Positions 1 to 9,605 of a stretch of DNA of 39,897 nt are shown piece by piece. Both the position numbers and the translations under genes were made by a program. The notes below the pieces were generated by a model. The model saw nothing but the letters and a program-made list of their open reading frames with translations. It searched no databases and was not told the DNA's origin. Every line of letters starts with the position of its first letter. Position 1 is the stretch's first letter. Source of the DNA: an uncultured Ruminococcus sp. (GTDB lineage Bacteria > Bacillota > Clostridia > Oscillospirales > Ruminococcaceae); the NCBI GenBank assembly GCA_947627175.1, contig CANQVA010000017.1, forward strand, positions 1 through 39,897. Direction: 5' to 3'.

Positions 1-11
1 ATGGTAAACTT

Positions 12-20
12 ATTATACCA
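12..20 (-). promoter_or_regulatory. extended -10 promoter element pointing out of the window
   Basis: Read on the minus strand, this is TGG followed by TATAAT, a perfect extended -10 (TGnTATAAT). No good -35 box lies 17 bases upstream, which extended -10 promoters can tolerate. It sits 160 bases beyond the dnaE stop and would drive a gene that starts left of the window (pfkA often follows dnaE in Clostridia, but that is only a guess). The rest of the dnaE-distal gap is AT-rich and shows nothing else. Confidence 0.4.
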
Positions 21-175
21 TATCTCGGTTGGAATTTCTATTTTTTTGGGTTCATATCATTTTAACACATACATTTTCAGAAATTTTTTATTTTTATTTT
101 GTCAATAAATATGAATCAGCTTTCAAAATTCAATAAAAACTTTTCACAGCAACTTAAAAGTATTTTTCATATTTT

Positions 176-3100
176 TCACTGAATAAGTCCCATACATGAC
201 GGCAAATATATTTCTTTAAGTCTGAAATAACTTTCACTGTTTATATCAAGACTTATTTTCTGTTTCGGAGAAACCATTTTTTTCATATCTGTAAGATAAA
301 ATACAACAGGAGTATTTCCCGGGAATTTTTCGCAAATATCAAGTAATTTATGATTCCGTGACAATTCCGGCGAATTAATTTTTATACAGAGTTTCATACC
401 GGAAGTCATGCGTGAAAAATCATGTTCATTTATGACCGAATTGCATATAATGGAAATACTTTCATCTTTCACGGATATTTTGCCATTTACAAATATTATG
501 CCGTCCTCTTTAAGATATGAAGAACAGATATTGTAAAGTTCAGGAAAAACAACTGCATCAACTTCACCTGTTTCATCGGCAAGAGTAAGAAAACACATTC
601 TGTCGCCTTTTTTGGTAACATGGTTTTTCTTATTCTGTATAAGACATAACAGCTTTACATTGTCACCGTCCTTTAATGCTGAAACAGAATTTAATTTTCT
701 TGTTTTAAGAAGTTCTGAAATATATTCATATTCATAAAGAGGGTTTCCGCTTAAATATATACCTGTGGATTCCTTTTCCATGAATAATAATTTTTTGTGG
801 CTGTATTCCTTAACAAACGGGATTTTTATATTCATATCTTGTGTTTCTGTACTGTCAAGAAAATTAAGCTGACCATCTATTATACTGTTGTTATCAGAAG
901 ATGATGCATCAAGAATCATTTCATAATTTTCAAGCATCTGACGGCGGTTAAGTCCCAGACCGTCAAAAGCCCCTGCCATTATCATGCTTTCAAGGGATTT
1001 TTTGCTAAGTTCATGACAGTTCATACGTTCACAGAAATTCTGTAAACCCGTAAATCTGCCTTGTTGTCTTTCAGCTATAATTCTCTCTGCAAGACCTGCA
1101 CCGACATTTTTTATTGCAAGAAGTCCGAAATACATTTTTCTGTCACAGTATGAAAAACCTTTTATGCTCCTGTTTACATCAGGACGTACTATTTCCGTAC
1201 CGTACAGACGGCACATATTTATATATTCGGAAAGTTTTTCAGCAGATGACATAACACTTGACATAAGGGCTGATATATATATTCCTCTGTAATGATATTT
1301 AAGGTATGCAGTCTGATAAGAAAGACAAGCATATGCTGTTGCATGGGACTTATTGAATGCATATGATGCAAAACTAATCATTTCATCAAAAATACTGTCT
1401 GCAATATCTGCGGAAACACCGTTTTCTTCTGCACCCTTTACAAAACTTTCACGTTCACGGAGCATTACATCTTGTTTTTTCTTAGCCATTGCACGGCGTA
1501 CAATATCTGCGTGTCCATAAGAATATCCCGCAAGTTTACGGCATATTTCCATTACCTGCTCCTGATATATTATACAGCCGTATGTTTCTGAAATAATATC
1601 TTTCAGAATTGGGTGCTTGTACTGTACTTTTTCAGGATTATTCTTATTTTTTATATAAAGTGGTATTGACTTCATGGGGCCGGGACGATAAAGAGAAAGC
1701 ATTACTATCAAATCTTCTATGCGTTCAGGTTTAAGTTCCATAAGGCACTTTGTTATGCCGTCACTTTCAAACTGAAACACTCCGCCCGTATCGCCTTCCG
1801 CAAGCATTCTGTAAACGTCTTTATCGTCAAGCGGTATTCTGTCAATATCAAAATTCGGTTCTGTACGGTGAATTTCATTTACAGTGTCACGTATTACTGT
1901 AAGGTTACGCAAGCCGAGAAAGTCCATTTTAAGCAGTCCCAGCGATTCAAGAATATTCATTGTATATTGTGTTACTATTGTATCGTCATTTTTCTGAAGC
2001 GGTACAATATCACTCAAAGGAACAGAGGAAATGACAACCCCTGCGGCATGGGTTGAAGAATGCCTCGGCATACCCTCAATTTTTACAGCAAGGTCAATAA
2101 GCCTTTTAACTGAATTGTCTGAAACATACATTGAATGAAGTTCAGGCGATTTTTCAAGTGCATTTTCAATAGTACTTCCTGTGTCAATCTGTTTCGCCAC
2201 TTTGTCGCACAGCTGATACGGCAGACTTAATACACGACCAACATCACGAACAGCCGCTTTCGCTTTAAGTGTATCAAATGCTATTATTTCGGATACTCTG
2301 TCACTTCCATACTTCCGTACAACATAATCCTTTACTTTCTTTCGCCCCTCAATACAGAAATCAATATCAAAATCAGGCATACTTACACGTTCAGGATTTA
2401 GAAAACGTTCAAACAACAAACCATATTTTATAGGGTCTATTCCCGTTATTCCGATACAATAGGCACAAAGACTACCTGCTCCCGAACCCCTGCCAAGCCC
2501 GACGGGGATTTTATTTTCCCTTGCATATCTGATAAAATCCCATACTATAAGAAAGTAATCTGTATATCCCATTTTTATTATAACTGAAAGTTCATATTCC
2601 ATTCTGTTTTTTACACTTTCAGGAGGGTTAAAACCGTATTTTTCATACATTCCCTTAAAGCACATTTCACGGAAATATGCTTTATTGTCGGAAACACCGT
2701 CCGTTTTAAATTCAGGAAGTCTTATATTTCCAAACTCAAATGAAACATTACAACGTTCCGCAATTATAGCAGTATTTGTAACAGCTTCTTCATGTCCTAA
2801 AAAAATACGTGCCATTTCGTCCGCTGACTTGACATAAAATTCTTCCGTTTCAAAACTCATTCCGTCAGGTTCACCAAGAATTTTATTTGTCTGTATACAC
2901 ATCAGAACATTCTGCATTTCAGCATCACTTTTGTTTATGTAGTGACAGTCATTTGTTGCAACAAGCGGTATGCCTGTTTCTGCTGAAATCCTGTAAAGCA
3001 TGGGCAATATTTTAATTTCGTCACGTATACCGTGATTCTGAATTTCTATGAAATAATTTCCCTCCCCGAAAATATTACGATATTCAAGAGCTTTTGTTTT

Positions 3101-3571
3101 TGCCTCTGTGTAGTTTCCGTTTACAAGCAATTTCGGAATTTCACCTGCAAGACAACCCGAAAGGCATATAAGTCCAGAATGATATTTTTTCAACAGTTCA
3201 ATATCAACTCTCGGACGGTTATAAAATCCCTCTATACTTGCGAAAGATACAAGCTTGACAAGATTTTTGTAACCCTCGTTGTTCTCACATAGCAGTATAA
3301 GGTGAAAAGGCGATAAATCTATTCTTCCGTCCTTATCGTGACGGCTTCTCGGTGCAACGTAAACTTCACAGCCGATAATTGCCTTTATTCCGTTTTTTTC
3401 TGCCTCATTCCAAAATTCAACCGCACCGTACATATTACCGTGGTCTGTTATCGCAACAGCAGTCTGTCCGATTTCTTTAACACGTTCAATAAGTTTCTTT
3501 ATACGGCACGCCCCATCAAGCAGGCTATATTCAGTATGGACATGAAGATTAACAAATTCATTATTCTCCAT
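176..3571 (-). CDS. dnaE: DNA polymerase III alpha subunit (DnaE)
   Basis: Catalytic subunit of the DnaE-type replicative polymerase, which extends primers at the fork. The 1131-residue length fits the family. The N-terminal PHP domain (about residues 8-280) keeps its metal-ligand motifs (LHVHTEYS, TDHGNM, CEVY, NDCHYI), so it may retain the PHP exonuclease activity lost in the enterobacterial enzyme. The polymerase core has the paired aspartates in PDFDIDF near residue 400 and a third acidic motif (KMDFLGL) near 550. A helix-hairpin-helix segment lies around 830-850 and an OB fold around 975-1060. The start ATG at 3571 follows a GGGGTGATG ribosome site and lies 11 bases inside the 3' end of whiA, so the two are probably translationally coupled. 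Clostridia also carry PolC, so DnaE here is likely the primer-extension partner. Confidence 0.97.
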   Translation of the reverse strand: MENNEFVNLHVHTEYSLLDGACRIKKLIERVKEIGQTAVAITDHGNMYGAVEFWNEAEKNGIKAIIGCEVYVAPRSRHDKDGRIDLSPFHLILLCENNEGYKNLVKLVSFASIEGFYNRPRVDIELLKKYHSGLICLSGCLAGEIPKLLVNGNYTEAKTKALEYRNIFGEGNYFIEIQNHGIRDEIKILPMLYRISAETGIPLVATNDCHYINKSDAEMQNVLMCIQTNKILGEPDGMSFETEEFYVKSADEMARIFLGHEEAVTNTAIIAERCNVSFEFGNIRLPEFKTDGVSDNKAYFREMCFKGMYEKYGFNPPESVKNRMEYELSVIIKMGYTDYFLIVWDFIRYARENKIPVGLGRGSGAGSLCAYCIGITGIDPIKYGLLFERFLNPERVSMPDFDIDFCIEGRKKVKDYVVRKYGSDRVSEIIAFDTLKAKAAVRDVGRVLSLPYQLCDKVAKQIDTGSTIENALEKSPELHSMYVSDNSVKRLIDLAVKIEGMPRHSSTHAAGVVISSVPLSDIVPLQKNDDTIVTQYTMNILESLGLLKMDFLGLRNLTVIRDTVNEIHRTEPNFDIDRIPLDDKDVYRMLAEGDTGGVFQFESDGITKCLMELKPERIEDLIVMLSLYRPGPMKSIPLYIKNKNNPEKVQYKHPILKDIISETYGCIIYQEQVMEICRKLAGYSYGHADIVRRAMAKKKQDVMLRERESFVKGAEENGVSADIADSIFDEMISFASYAFNKSHATAYACLSYQTAYLKYHYRGIYISALMSSVMSSAEKLSEYINMCRLYGTEIVRPDVNRSIKGFSYCDRKMYFGLLAIKNVGAGLAERIIAERQQGRFTGLQNFCERMNCHELSKKSLESMIMAGAFDGLGLNRRQMLENYEMILDASSSDNNSIIDGQLNFLDSTETQDMNIKIPFVKEYSHKKLLFMEKESTGIYLSGNPLYEYEYISELLKTRKLNSVSALKDGDNVKLLCLIQNKKNHVTKKGDRMCFLTLADETGEVDAVVFPELYNICSSYLKEDGIIFVNGKISVKDESISIICNSVINEHDFSRMTSGMKLCIKINSPELSRNHKLLDICEKFPGNTPVVFYLTDMKKMVSPKQKISLDINSESYFRLKEIYLPSCMGLIQ

Positions 3572-4469
3572 TTTTCATCACCCCTTTTTTTATATCGGCA
3601 ATTCTTGCAATTCTTCTGAAACGGTGGTTCACTCCTGAACGGCTTATAGAAAGAATTTCCCCTATATCTTTAAGGCTCATATCAATATTTTCAAGACGTA
3701 TTTCAGCAACTTCACGGAGTTCGTCCGGCAGACTGTCAAGACCGTCTGTTTCCTCAATAATGCGTATATCTTCTGTTTGTTTTATTGCGGCGTTTACAAC
3801 TTTGTCTATATTTGCGGAATCGCAGTTTGCAATTCTGTTTGCCTTGTTGCGTACATCTTTATAAATCTTGACATTCATTATTTCAAGAGTACAATTTTGT
3901 GCTCCTATAAATGTAAGTGTATCTTCAATTGACTCACTGTCTTTTATATAGACAATATACTGTCCCCGCCTGACTGCTGTTTTTGCATTCACGCCTATAT
4001 CCCCCAAAAGAACAGTAAGTTCTTCCGCAAGAATTTCTGTAGGCACGGCAAATTCAAGATGATATTCTTTTGAGGGGTCATTTACACTTCCACACGCAAG
4101 AAAAATCCCTGCCGTGAAAACTCCGATACTGTTTGTTACAATAATTTCAGAATTTATAGTACGCACAGAATCTATCAATTTATATGTCCTGTAAACTTCA
4201 CTGATAATATTTTTGTCGTAAATGTCATAGCTGTAAAGGATACTGCCGTTTTTATGGGCGTTTTCGTGACACTCCGGACTTACTTTAAAAACATTTTTGA
4301 AGAGTTTACCGAAAAGTTCAGCCGAAATAACACTTTCACTCTGAAAGCATATATGCTCCGCAGTCAATGTACGGCAAAAAAGAAGCATTCCGTAAAGACA
4401 CGCAAAACGTTTGTCATTATCGCATATTGCCGAACATATTTCACTCCTTACATCATTTGAGAAAGACAT
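3561..4469 (-). CDS. whiA: DNA-binding protein WhiA
   Basis: WhiA is a DNA-binding protein of Gram-positive bacteria that affects cell division and chromosome segregation; in actinomycetes it is a sporulation regulator. The 302 residues carry the degenerate LAGLIDADG homing-endonuclease-like fold, including the hallmark FLACGSVNDPSKEYHLEFA near residues 123-141. A C-terminal helix-turn-helix ends the protein (about 262-295, LKDIGEILSISRSGVNHRF). The start MSFSNDVRSEI matches the usual WhiA N-terminus. A GGAAAGGA ribosome site lies somewhat far upstream (about 12 bases), and an apparently better-placed ATG downstream is out of frame. It follows rapZ after 76 bases and overlaps dnaE. The yvcK gene normally between rapZ and whiA is missing. 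Confidence 0.95.
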   Translation of the reverse strand: MSFSNDVRSEICSAICDNDKRFACLYGMLLFCRTLTAEHICFQSESVISAELFGKLFKNVFKVSPECHENAHKNGSILYSYDIYDKNIISEVYRTYKLIDSVRTINSEIIVTNSIGVFTAGIFLACGSVNDPSKEYHLEFAVPTEILAEELTVLLGDIGVNAKTAVRRGQYIVYIKDSESIEDTLTFIGAQNCTLEIMNVKIYKDVRNKANRIANCDSANIDKVVNAAIKQTEDIRIIEETDGLDSLPDELREVAEIRLENIDMSLKDIGEILSISRSGVNHRFRRIARIADIKKGVMKNGE

Positions 4470-4494
4470 TCAAAAAATCAGTCCTTTCCGAAAA

Positions 4495-4541
4495 TTGTCC
4501 GCATACGCCTGAATAACAGAATATTCGGCACATACGGACAA
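4495..4541 (-). promoter_or_regulatory. stem-loop in the rapZ-whiA gap
   Basis: TTGTCCG at 4495-4501 pairs with CGGACAA at 4535-4541. Inside it, GCC-T-GAATA pairs with TATTC-GGC around a six-base loop with one bulged T. In the transcript it is followed by TTTT, so it could be a partial terminator, an RNA-processing site or a stabilising hairpin between rapZ and whiA. The T tract is short, so strong termination is unlikely. Confidence 0.35.
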
Positions 4542-4545
4542 AGCA

Positions 4546-5418
4546 TCAGATTTTTTTATCCTTTGTTATATCACGGTGATATTTCTGAACTTTATAATTA
4601 TTTTCCAGAAGATGACGTGACATAAGTTCCGCAAACGTAATTGAACGATGTTTTCCGCCCGTACAGCCAAATGCTATTACAAGCTGACTTTTTCCCTCAT
4701 GCACATAAAGCGGAATAAGATAGTCAATAAGGTCTGTGAGTTTTCTGAAAAGTTCCTGTGACTGTTCAAAACTCATCACATAGTCCCTCACACATTCGTC
4801 ACAACCTGTATGATTACGCAGTTCTTCAATATAATATGGATTTGGCAGACATCTTACATCAAATACAAGGTCTGATTCCGTAGAAACTCCATACTTAAAA
4901 CCGAATGACATTACTTTTATAGTAAGTGAATCTGAACTGCGGTTCAGGAAAAGTTCCTTTACCTGTTCTTTAAGCTGTCCTGCCGAAAGTTCCGACGTTT
5001 CAATATAATAGTCGGAAATTTCCCTGAGTTGTGAAAGTTGCATACGTTCATATTCTATAGCCTTGTGCAGATTTCCGCTGAATTTATCATCAAGAGGATG
5101 ACGGCGGCGTGTTTCCTTGTAACGCTTTATAATAACTTCATCGCTTGCTTCAATAAAAATAACCTTTATGTCAAGTTTTTCATCACTTTTAAGATACTGC
5201 CATGAACGAAAGATTTCCGCAAACATATCCCCTGTTCTTATATCTACAGCAACGGCAATTTTATTTATTCCGCTTTCTGACTTACGGCAAATGTCAACGA
5301 AACGTGAAATAAGTTTAGGCGGAATATTGTCAATACAGTAATATCCTATATCTTCCATAACGTCCATAACGCAGGACTTACCTGAACCGGACATTCCTGT
5401 AACAATTAACAAATGCAT
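4546..5418 (-). CDS. rapZ: RNase adapter protein RapZ / YvcJ P-loop protein
   Basis: RapZ/YvcJ proteins are nucleotide-binding regulators. In enterobacteria RapZ binds small RNAs and steers RNase E to tune glmS and so amino-sugar supply; in Firmicutes YvcJ is a GTPase linked to competence and envelope control. The 290 residues begin with a Walker A motif GMSGSGKS (residues 8-15). The C-terminal domain carries the family signature GCTGGKHRSI near residues 250-260. The start at ATG 5418 follows GGGGGAGGATA, a strong ribosome site. It lies between murB (38-base gap) and whiA, the usual Clostridia order apart from the missing yvcK. Confidence 0.95.
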   Translation of the reverse strand: MHLLIVTGMSGSGKSCVMDVMEDIGYYCIDNIPPKLISRFVDICRKSESGINKIAVAVDIRTGDMFAEIFRSWQYLKSDEKLDIKVIFIEASDEVIIKRYKETRRRHPLDDKFSGNLHKAIEYERMQLSQLREISDYYIETSELSAGQLKEQVKELFLNRSSDSLTIKVMSFGFKYGVSTESDLVFDVRCLPNPYYIEELRNHTGCDECVRDYVMSFEQSQELFRKLTDLIDYLIPLYVHEGKSQLVIAFGCTGGKHRSITFAELMSRHLLENNYKVQKYHRDITKDKKI

Positions 5419-5456
5419 AAATATCCTCCCCCGATTATTTTTACATCAGAAATAAT

Positions 5457-6362
5457 TTACTTCAATATTACCGGTTCAAGTTCAAGGGAAAAACCGGTTT
5501 TTTCCTTTACTGTTTTCTGCACGATACTGCAAAGTTCTAACACGTCTGCACAAGTCGCATATCCTTTGTTTATAACAAATCCGCTGTGTTTTTCGCTTAT
5601 TTCCGCACCACCGCATGAAAAGCCTTTAAGACCGCATTCTTCAATAAGCTGTGACGCATAACTTCCGTCGGGTCTTTTGAAAGTACTGCCTGCACTCGGA
5701 AACTCCAAAGGCTGTTTTGAACTTCTTTTTGCCATACAGTTATTCATTGCCTCTTTTATATTATCGGCGTTTCCTGCTGAAAGTTCAATTGTAACAGATG
5801 TAATCACAAGAGGAGTTCCATAAAAAATACTATGCCTGTAGGAAAGTTCCATATTTCCACGGCTTATAAACTGTCTTTCGCAGTTCTCATCTATATATTC
5901 AGCAGAAACAACTATATCAGCCATTTCACTGCCATATGCTCCTGCATTCATATATAAAGCACCGCCGACTGTTCCGGGAATACCGAAAAGATTTTCCATA
6001 CCTGTAAGTGATGACTGCTGTGCATGAACACACGCAGAAGCAAGCAATGCACCGGCATCGCATTTTATGGTATTTCCGGTTACTTCAATATGTGCAAAGT
6101 CACTGCCGAAAAGAAGTATAACACCGTCAAATCCCTCATCAGAAACAATAACATTGCTACCCCTGCCGAGAACGAAATATTTTACGTTTTCCGCCCTTAT
6201 ATACCTGAGAATTTCAACAGCCGAATCTGCTGAATTTATGTTTATCAAAGCACGGCATTTTCCGCCAAAACGAAAAGTTACATATTCACTGAGAGAACAT
6301 TCGGGCGTTATACGACAGCCAAGCTTGCCACATAGATTAGTAAGTTCATTTATATTTAACAT
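5457..6362 (-). CDS. murB: UDP-N-acetylenolpyruvoylglucosamine reductase (MurB)
   Basis: FAD-dependent cytoplasmic enzyme that uses NADPH to reduce UDP-GlcNAc-enolpyruvate to UDP-MurNAc, the second committed step of peptidoglycan precursor synthesis. The 301-residue length fits the short (type II) MurB class. FAD-binding motifs are visible (LGRGSNVIVSDEGFDG; IPGTVGGALYMNAGAYG). The catalytic serine lies in AGSTFKRPDG, and the C-terminal acid-bearing segment LELEPVILK is intact. It lies between hprK and rapZ with gaps of 24 and 38 bases, so it is probably co-transcribed with both. Nothing looks broken. Confidence 0.96.
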   Translation of the reverse strand: MLNINELTNLCGKLGCRITPECSLSEYVTFRFGGKCRALININSADSAVEILRYIRAENVKYFVLGRGSNVIVSDEGFDGVILLFGSDFAHIEVTGNTIKCDAGALLASACVHAQQSSLTGMENLFGIPGTVGGALYMNAGAYGSEMADIVVSAEYIDENCERQFISRGNMELSYRHSIFYGTPLVITSVTIELSAGNADNIKEAMNNCMAKRSSKQPLEFPSAGSTFKRPDGSYASQLIEECGLKGFSCGGAEISEKHSGFVINKGYATCADVLELCSIVQKTVKEKTGFSLELEPVILK

Positions 6363-6386
6363 AATTCACCCCTGAAACTTATTTGA

Positions 6387-7346
6387 TTAAAATGTTTCAT
6401 AGTCACGGACAACTTCCTTTGATTCGGATTCCATACCGAGCCTGTGAAGAAGTTCCGCAGCTGCATTGTAGCCCATTTTCTTTTGTCTGTTGTTCATAGC
6501 GGCAACTTCAAGTATAACCGCAAGATTACGTCCCGGCTTTACAGGAATTGTAAGTGCAGGGACTTTTACTCCGAGAAGTGAAACATATTCCGTATCAACT
6601 CCCATTCTGTCATAGAGTTTTTCGGAGTTCCATTGTTCCAGCTCTACAACAAGGTCAAGTTTTTCAGTCATTTTTACTGCACCTATACCGAAAAGACGGC
6701 GTGCATTTATAATTCCTATGCCCCTTAATTCAAGGAAATGACGAATATTGTCAGGCGAACTTCCAACAAGACTTATATTTGAAACTTTTCTGATTTCAAC
6801 AGCATCATCAGCAACAAGCCTGTGTCCACGCTTTACAAGTTCAATTGCTGTTTCGCTCTTTCCTACACCGCTTTCACCTGTAATAAATACGCCTTCGCCG
6901 TATATTTCAATAAGTACGCCATGCCGTGTAATTCTTGGTGCAAGGGTCAGATTGAGAAAAGCAATAAGCCCCGACATGAAATTTGAAGTGCTTTCCTTGC
7001 TTCTCAAAAGCGGTACTTCATATTCCTTTGCAAGTTCAAGCATTTCCGCAAAGTAAGGCAGTTCCCTTGTTATAATAAGTGCGGGTATTCTCTGTGCAAA
7101 AAGAAGTTGAAGTCTTTCACGCCTTGTTTTTTCGTCAATTGTCGAAAGATAGGCGAACTCCATTTTTCCTATAATTTGGATTCTCTCCGGATTGAAATAT
7201 TCATAGAACCCCATAAGCTGAAGCCCCGGTCTGTTTACGTCGTTTTCGTCAATCATAACGTCCTTTGCGTCCTTGTGGATATAGATTATTTCAAGTTTAA
7301 ATTCATCTATCACTTTCTGAAGTGACACTTTAAAATTTTCAGCCAT
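6387..7346 (-). CDS. hprK: HPr kinase/phosphorylase
   Basis: Bifunctional enzyme that phosphorylates Ser46 of HPr at high glycolytic flux and reverses this by phosphorolysis. It is the sensor arm of CcpA carbon catabolite control in Firmicutes. The 319 residues have an N-terminal regulatory domain (1-130), a Walker A motif GESGVGKS (157-164), the DDAVE segment (about 181-185) and the K3 signature ELRGIGIINARRLFGIGAV (about 206-224). All key elements are present, so it should be active. It lies upstream of murB by 24 bases and downstream of the DUF4015-like gene by 39 bases, tying carbon control to cell-wall genes in one transcript. Confidence 0.96.
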   Translation of the reverse strand: MAENFKVSLQKVIDEFKLEIIYIHKDAKDVMIDENDVNRPGLQLMGFYEYFNPERIQIIGKMEFAYLSTIDEKTRRERLQLLFAQRIPALIITRELPYFAEMLELAKEYEVPLLRSKESTSNFMSGLIAFLNLTLAPRITRHGVLIEIYGEGVFITGESGVGKSETAIELVKRGHRLVADDAVEIRKVSNISLVGSSPDNIRHFLELRGIGIINARRLFGIGAVKMTEKLDLVVELEQWNSEKLYDRMGVDTEYVSLLGVKVPALTIPVKPGRNLAVILEVAAMNNRQKKMGYNAAAELLHRLGMESESKEVVRDYETF

Positions 7347-7385
7347 TTTATTCTCCGTTTCTCCGAAAAAATTCGGATTTATTTT

Positions 7386-8570
7386 TTATCCCAGTACAAA
7401 AGAAACATAGCCCTTTTCCTTTATATCGTCCTTTGCCGTAAGTATATCGGAAGTATTATTTGAACCGCCTGATATACGCACCGCAATGTTGAAGTCGGAT
7501 AATTCCTCTTTTGCAAGTTCAAGCATTTTAATTACATTTTCGGAAACAGTTCCCTCAAATTCATATACTGTATTTCCCGTATCAACTCCCCTGCTGATTT
7601 CGTCAAGATTTATATCGACAACTATCGTATCAGCGTTAATGAACGTCGGTTTTAAAATTTCGGATTTTCCGCTTATAACATCAGATGCAGAAACTTCAAT
7701 AAGCATATCGGAATTATTTGAAGTTATCGTTTCATACAAGGCATTTGCAGTATCAGCAAGATATGTATACCTGCTTTCACTTTCAAGGCGTTCATCATTG
7801 ATTTCCTGAATATCTCTGTCAGTAAATTCAGGAAAAGACAAGTCTGAACAGATTATTTTTTTAAACCCTGCACCTGAAATTTCATCTGCAATAAATGTCA
7901 GATAATCATTGTAACCCGAAGAAAAAGGAGATGCCCATAAATCCGCATTTTTATCCTGCCATGCATAAAGAGTTTCCGCTATCATATAACTATACTGAGG
8001 ATATATTTTCGGAATTGTACTGTCTGCAAAAACGCTTATATGTGCAGATGGCGTATATCCCTCTTTTCTTATTGTACGGGCTATTTCCTGCAAAGTAATT
8101 TCAGGCTGTACAATATCTGAATCAATAATTTCCTGTACAGATGATTCATAAGTAAGCTTGCCGTTTTTCAGTTTAAGAGGGACTTCAATATATTCAATTC
8201 CCTGCTCCTGCGGTATACGTTCAATTGCCGTCTTTATTGATTCGGTACTTGACATATCATACTCACTTAAAAAAAACGCCTTGTATATTTTGTCCTTATT
8301 TTCATAAACCGTTGAAACGTCACTGTTTTCTGTCTGTGTTTCGGTAGATATTTCTTCAGGTACTGTTGTTTCGGATTCCTGCGGTTCTTCGTCACCCTGT
8401 TTTCTTGTATAGTTAATCATAGGGCCTGCAACGCTGTACCCTATAAAACCTATTCCGCCGATTAGCAGAATTGAAAGAAGTGCAGAAAAAAATTTCCCTG
8501 CCGGGCTTTTTCCGTAATAGTTTTTTTCTTTTGTCTTGTAAATTTTCCTTCCTTTGTTCTTTAATTTCAT
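7386..8570 (-). CDS. membrane-anchored DUF4015-like putative glycoside-hydrolase-fold protein
   Basis: No experimental function is known to me for this type of protein. The 394 residues start with a basic cytoplasmic stretch (about 1-25) and one membrane anchor (about 27-50, SALLSILLIGGIGFIGYSV), then an acidic Ser/Thr/Glu-rich linker (60-90). The outside domain resembles a divergent DUF4015 TIM-barrel fold: an opening strand KAFFLSEYDM followed by a helix, then LWASPFSSGYNDYLTFIADEI with ISGAGFKKIICSDLSFPEF, which parallels the conserved W-NPY...YN...GFDEIQFDYIRFP pattern. The usual catalytic-looking acids are only partly kept. A ribosome site AGGAGAG precedes the start. Its place between rpe and hprK-murB suggests an envelope role. 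The family call is from memory of the pattern and moderately sure. Confidence 0.6.
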   Translation of the reverse strand: MKLKNKGRKIYKTKEKNYYGKSPAGKFFSALLSILLIGGIGFIGYSVAGPMINYTRKQGDEEPQESETTVPEEISTETQTENSDVSTVYENKDKIYKAFFLSEYDMSSTESIKTAIERIPQEQGIEYIEVPLKLKNGKLTYESSVQEIIDSDIVQPEITLQEIARTIRKEGYTPSAHISVFADSTIPKIYPQYSYMIAETLYAWQDKNADLWASPFSSGYNDYLTFIADEISGAGFKKIICSDLSFPEFTDRDIQEINDERLESESRYTYLADTANALYETITSNNSDMLIEVSASDVISGKSEILKPTFINADTIVVDINLDEISRGVDTGNTVYEFEGTVSENVIKMLELAKEELSDFNIAVRISGGSNNTSDILTAKDDIKEKGYVSFVLG

Positions 8571-8641
8571 TAAGTTCTCTCCTATTGAAATCTATTTATA
8601 TTTTTTTATTTATTTTTATATAATCCGTCTTTTTGTTTTCA

Positions 8642-9292
8642 TCATATTTTTGACCTTAATTTATCTGCGGTATCTTTCATGTTTTCGGACTTAAAAAGGC
8701 AACTGCCCGAAACAAGCACATTCGCTCCTGCTTTCTTTACAATTCGTGCCGTAACGTCATTTATACCGCCGTCAACTTCTATATCAATATCATAACTGTT
8801 TTCGTCGGCATATCTGCGGATTTTCCTGATTTTTTCACTCATGTCCATAAATTTCTGTCCGCCGAACCCCGGTTCTACAGTCATTACAAGAATCATGTCA
8901 AGATAAGGCATATATTCATAAACGGCTTCAGCAGGAGTTGCCGGCTTGACTGCAAGAGCTGTTTTTACACCGCTTTCCCTTATTGCATTGATTGTCTCCA
9001 TTGTGTCGCTTTCACTTTCAAGGTGAAAAGAAATAATGTCCGCTCCGCTTTCTGCAAAACGCTTTACATATTTTAAAGGGTCTGTAATCATAAGATGTAC
9101 ATCAAGAATAAGATTTGTCTTTTCATGCATTTTTTCAAGAACAGGCAAACCAAACGTTATATTATTTACGAATACACCGTCCATAACGTCAAAGTGAATC
9201 ATTTCAATACCGTTTTTTTCAAGCCTCTTAATCTCTTTTTCAAAGTTGAGCATATCTGCACTCAGTACAGACGCTGATACATAATTATTCAT
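8642..9292 (-). CDS. rpe: ribulose-phosphate 3-epimerase
   Basis: Metal-dependent TIM-barrel enzyme that interconverts D-ribulose 5-phosphate and D-xylulose 5-phosphate in the non-oxidative pentose phosphate pathway. The 216-residue length is typical. The metal and catalytic motifs are all present: HFDVMDG (His and Asp), LDVHLM (His), the flexible MTVEPGFGGQ loop, and EVDGGI (Asp), with the phosphate-binding LVSGS near the end. It is the first gene after the promoter at 9343-9371 and probably heads the operon that runs to dnaE. The gap to the next gene is 71 bases and contains no obvious terminator. Confidence 0.96.
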   Translation of the reverse strand: MNNYVSASVLSADMLNFEKEIKRLEKNGIEMIHFDVMDGVFVNNITFGLPVLEKMHEKTNLILDVHLMITDPLKYVKRFAESGADIISFHLESESDTMETINAIRESGVKTALAVKPATPAEAVYEYMPYLDMILVMTVEPGFGGQKFMDMSEKIRKIRRYADENSYDIDIEVDGGINDVTARIVKKAGANVLVSGSCLFKSENMKDTADKLRSKI

Positions 9293-9342
9293 TTTTTATA
9301 CACTTCTTTCACTTGATAAAATTATATGTTATCCTTATTTTA

Positions 9343-9371
9343 ATTATATAATATTTATTCTCTGTCGTCAA
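9343..9371 (-). promoter_or_regulatory. sigma-A promoter of the rpe-to-dnaE operon
   Basis: On the minus strand TTGACG (9366-9371) is separated by exactly 17 bases from TATAAT (9343-9348). It lies about 50 bases upstream of the rpe start and is the only good promoter in the gap between the sortase and rpe. It is a near-consensus vegetative promoter, as expected for a constitutive housekeeping operon. Confidence 0.85.
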
Positions 9372-9542
9372 TATGCCTGAATTGTTTTTTTCTTTTACTT
9401 AAATAAAAAATAAAAAAAATTCTGAAAAAGCTGGAAACTATCTTATCGAAATAATGATACATATTTGAAGATTTTATTTGTTTTGGAAACGGCTTGTTGC
9501 ATTGTTGTATTTTTATAAAACTGCAAAATCAGCATTTTTTGT

Positions 9543-9583
9543 GAAAATAAAAATCCGTAAATACGTCATTTAACGTATTTACG
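9543..9583 (-). terminator. rho-independent terminator of the pilus operon
   Basis: CGTAAATACGT at 9556-9566 and ACGTATTTACG at 9573-9583 form a perfect 11-bp stem with a six-base loop. On the minus strand the stem is followed by GATTTTTATTTT, a usable T tract. It lies just beyond the sortase stop and is the likely main end of the surface-fibre transcript. Confidence 0.65.
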
Positions 9584-9605
9584 ATTCTTTTCAGCATTTT
9601 GCATA

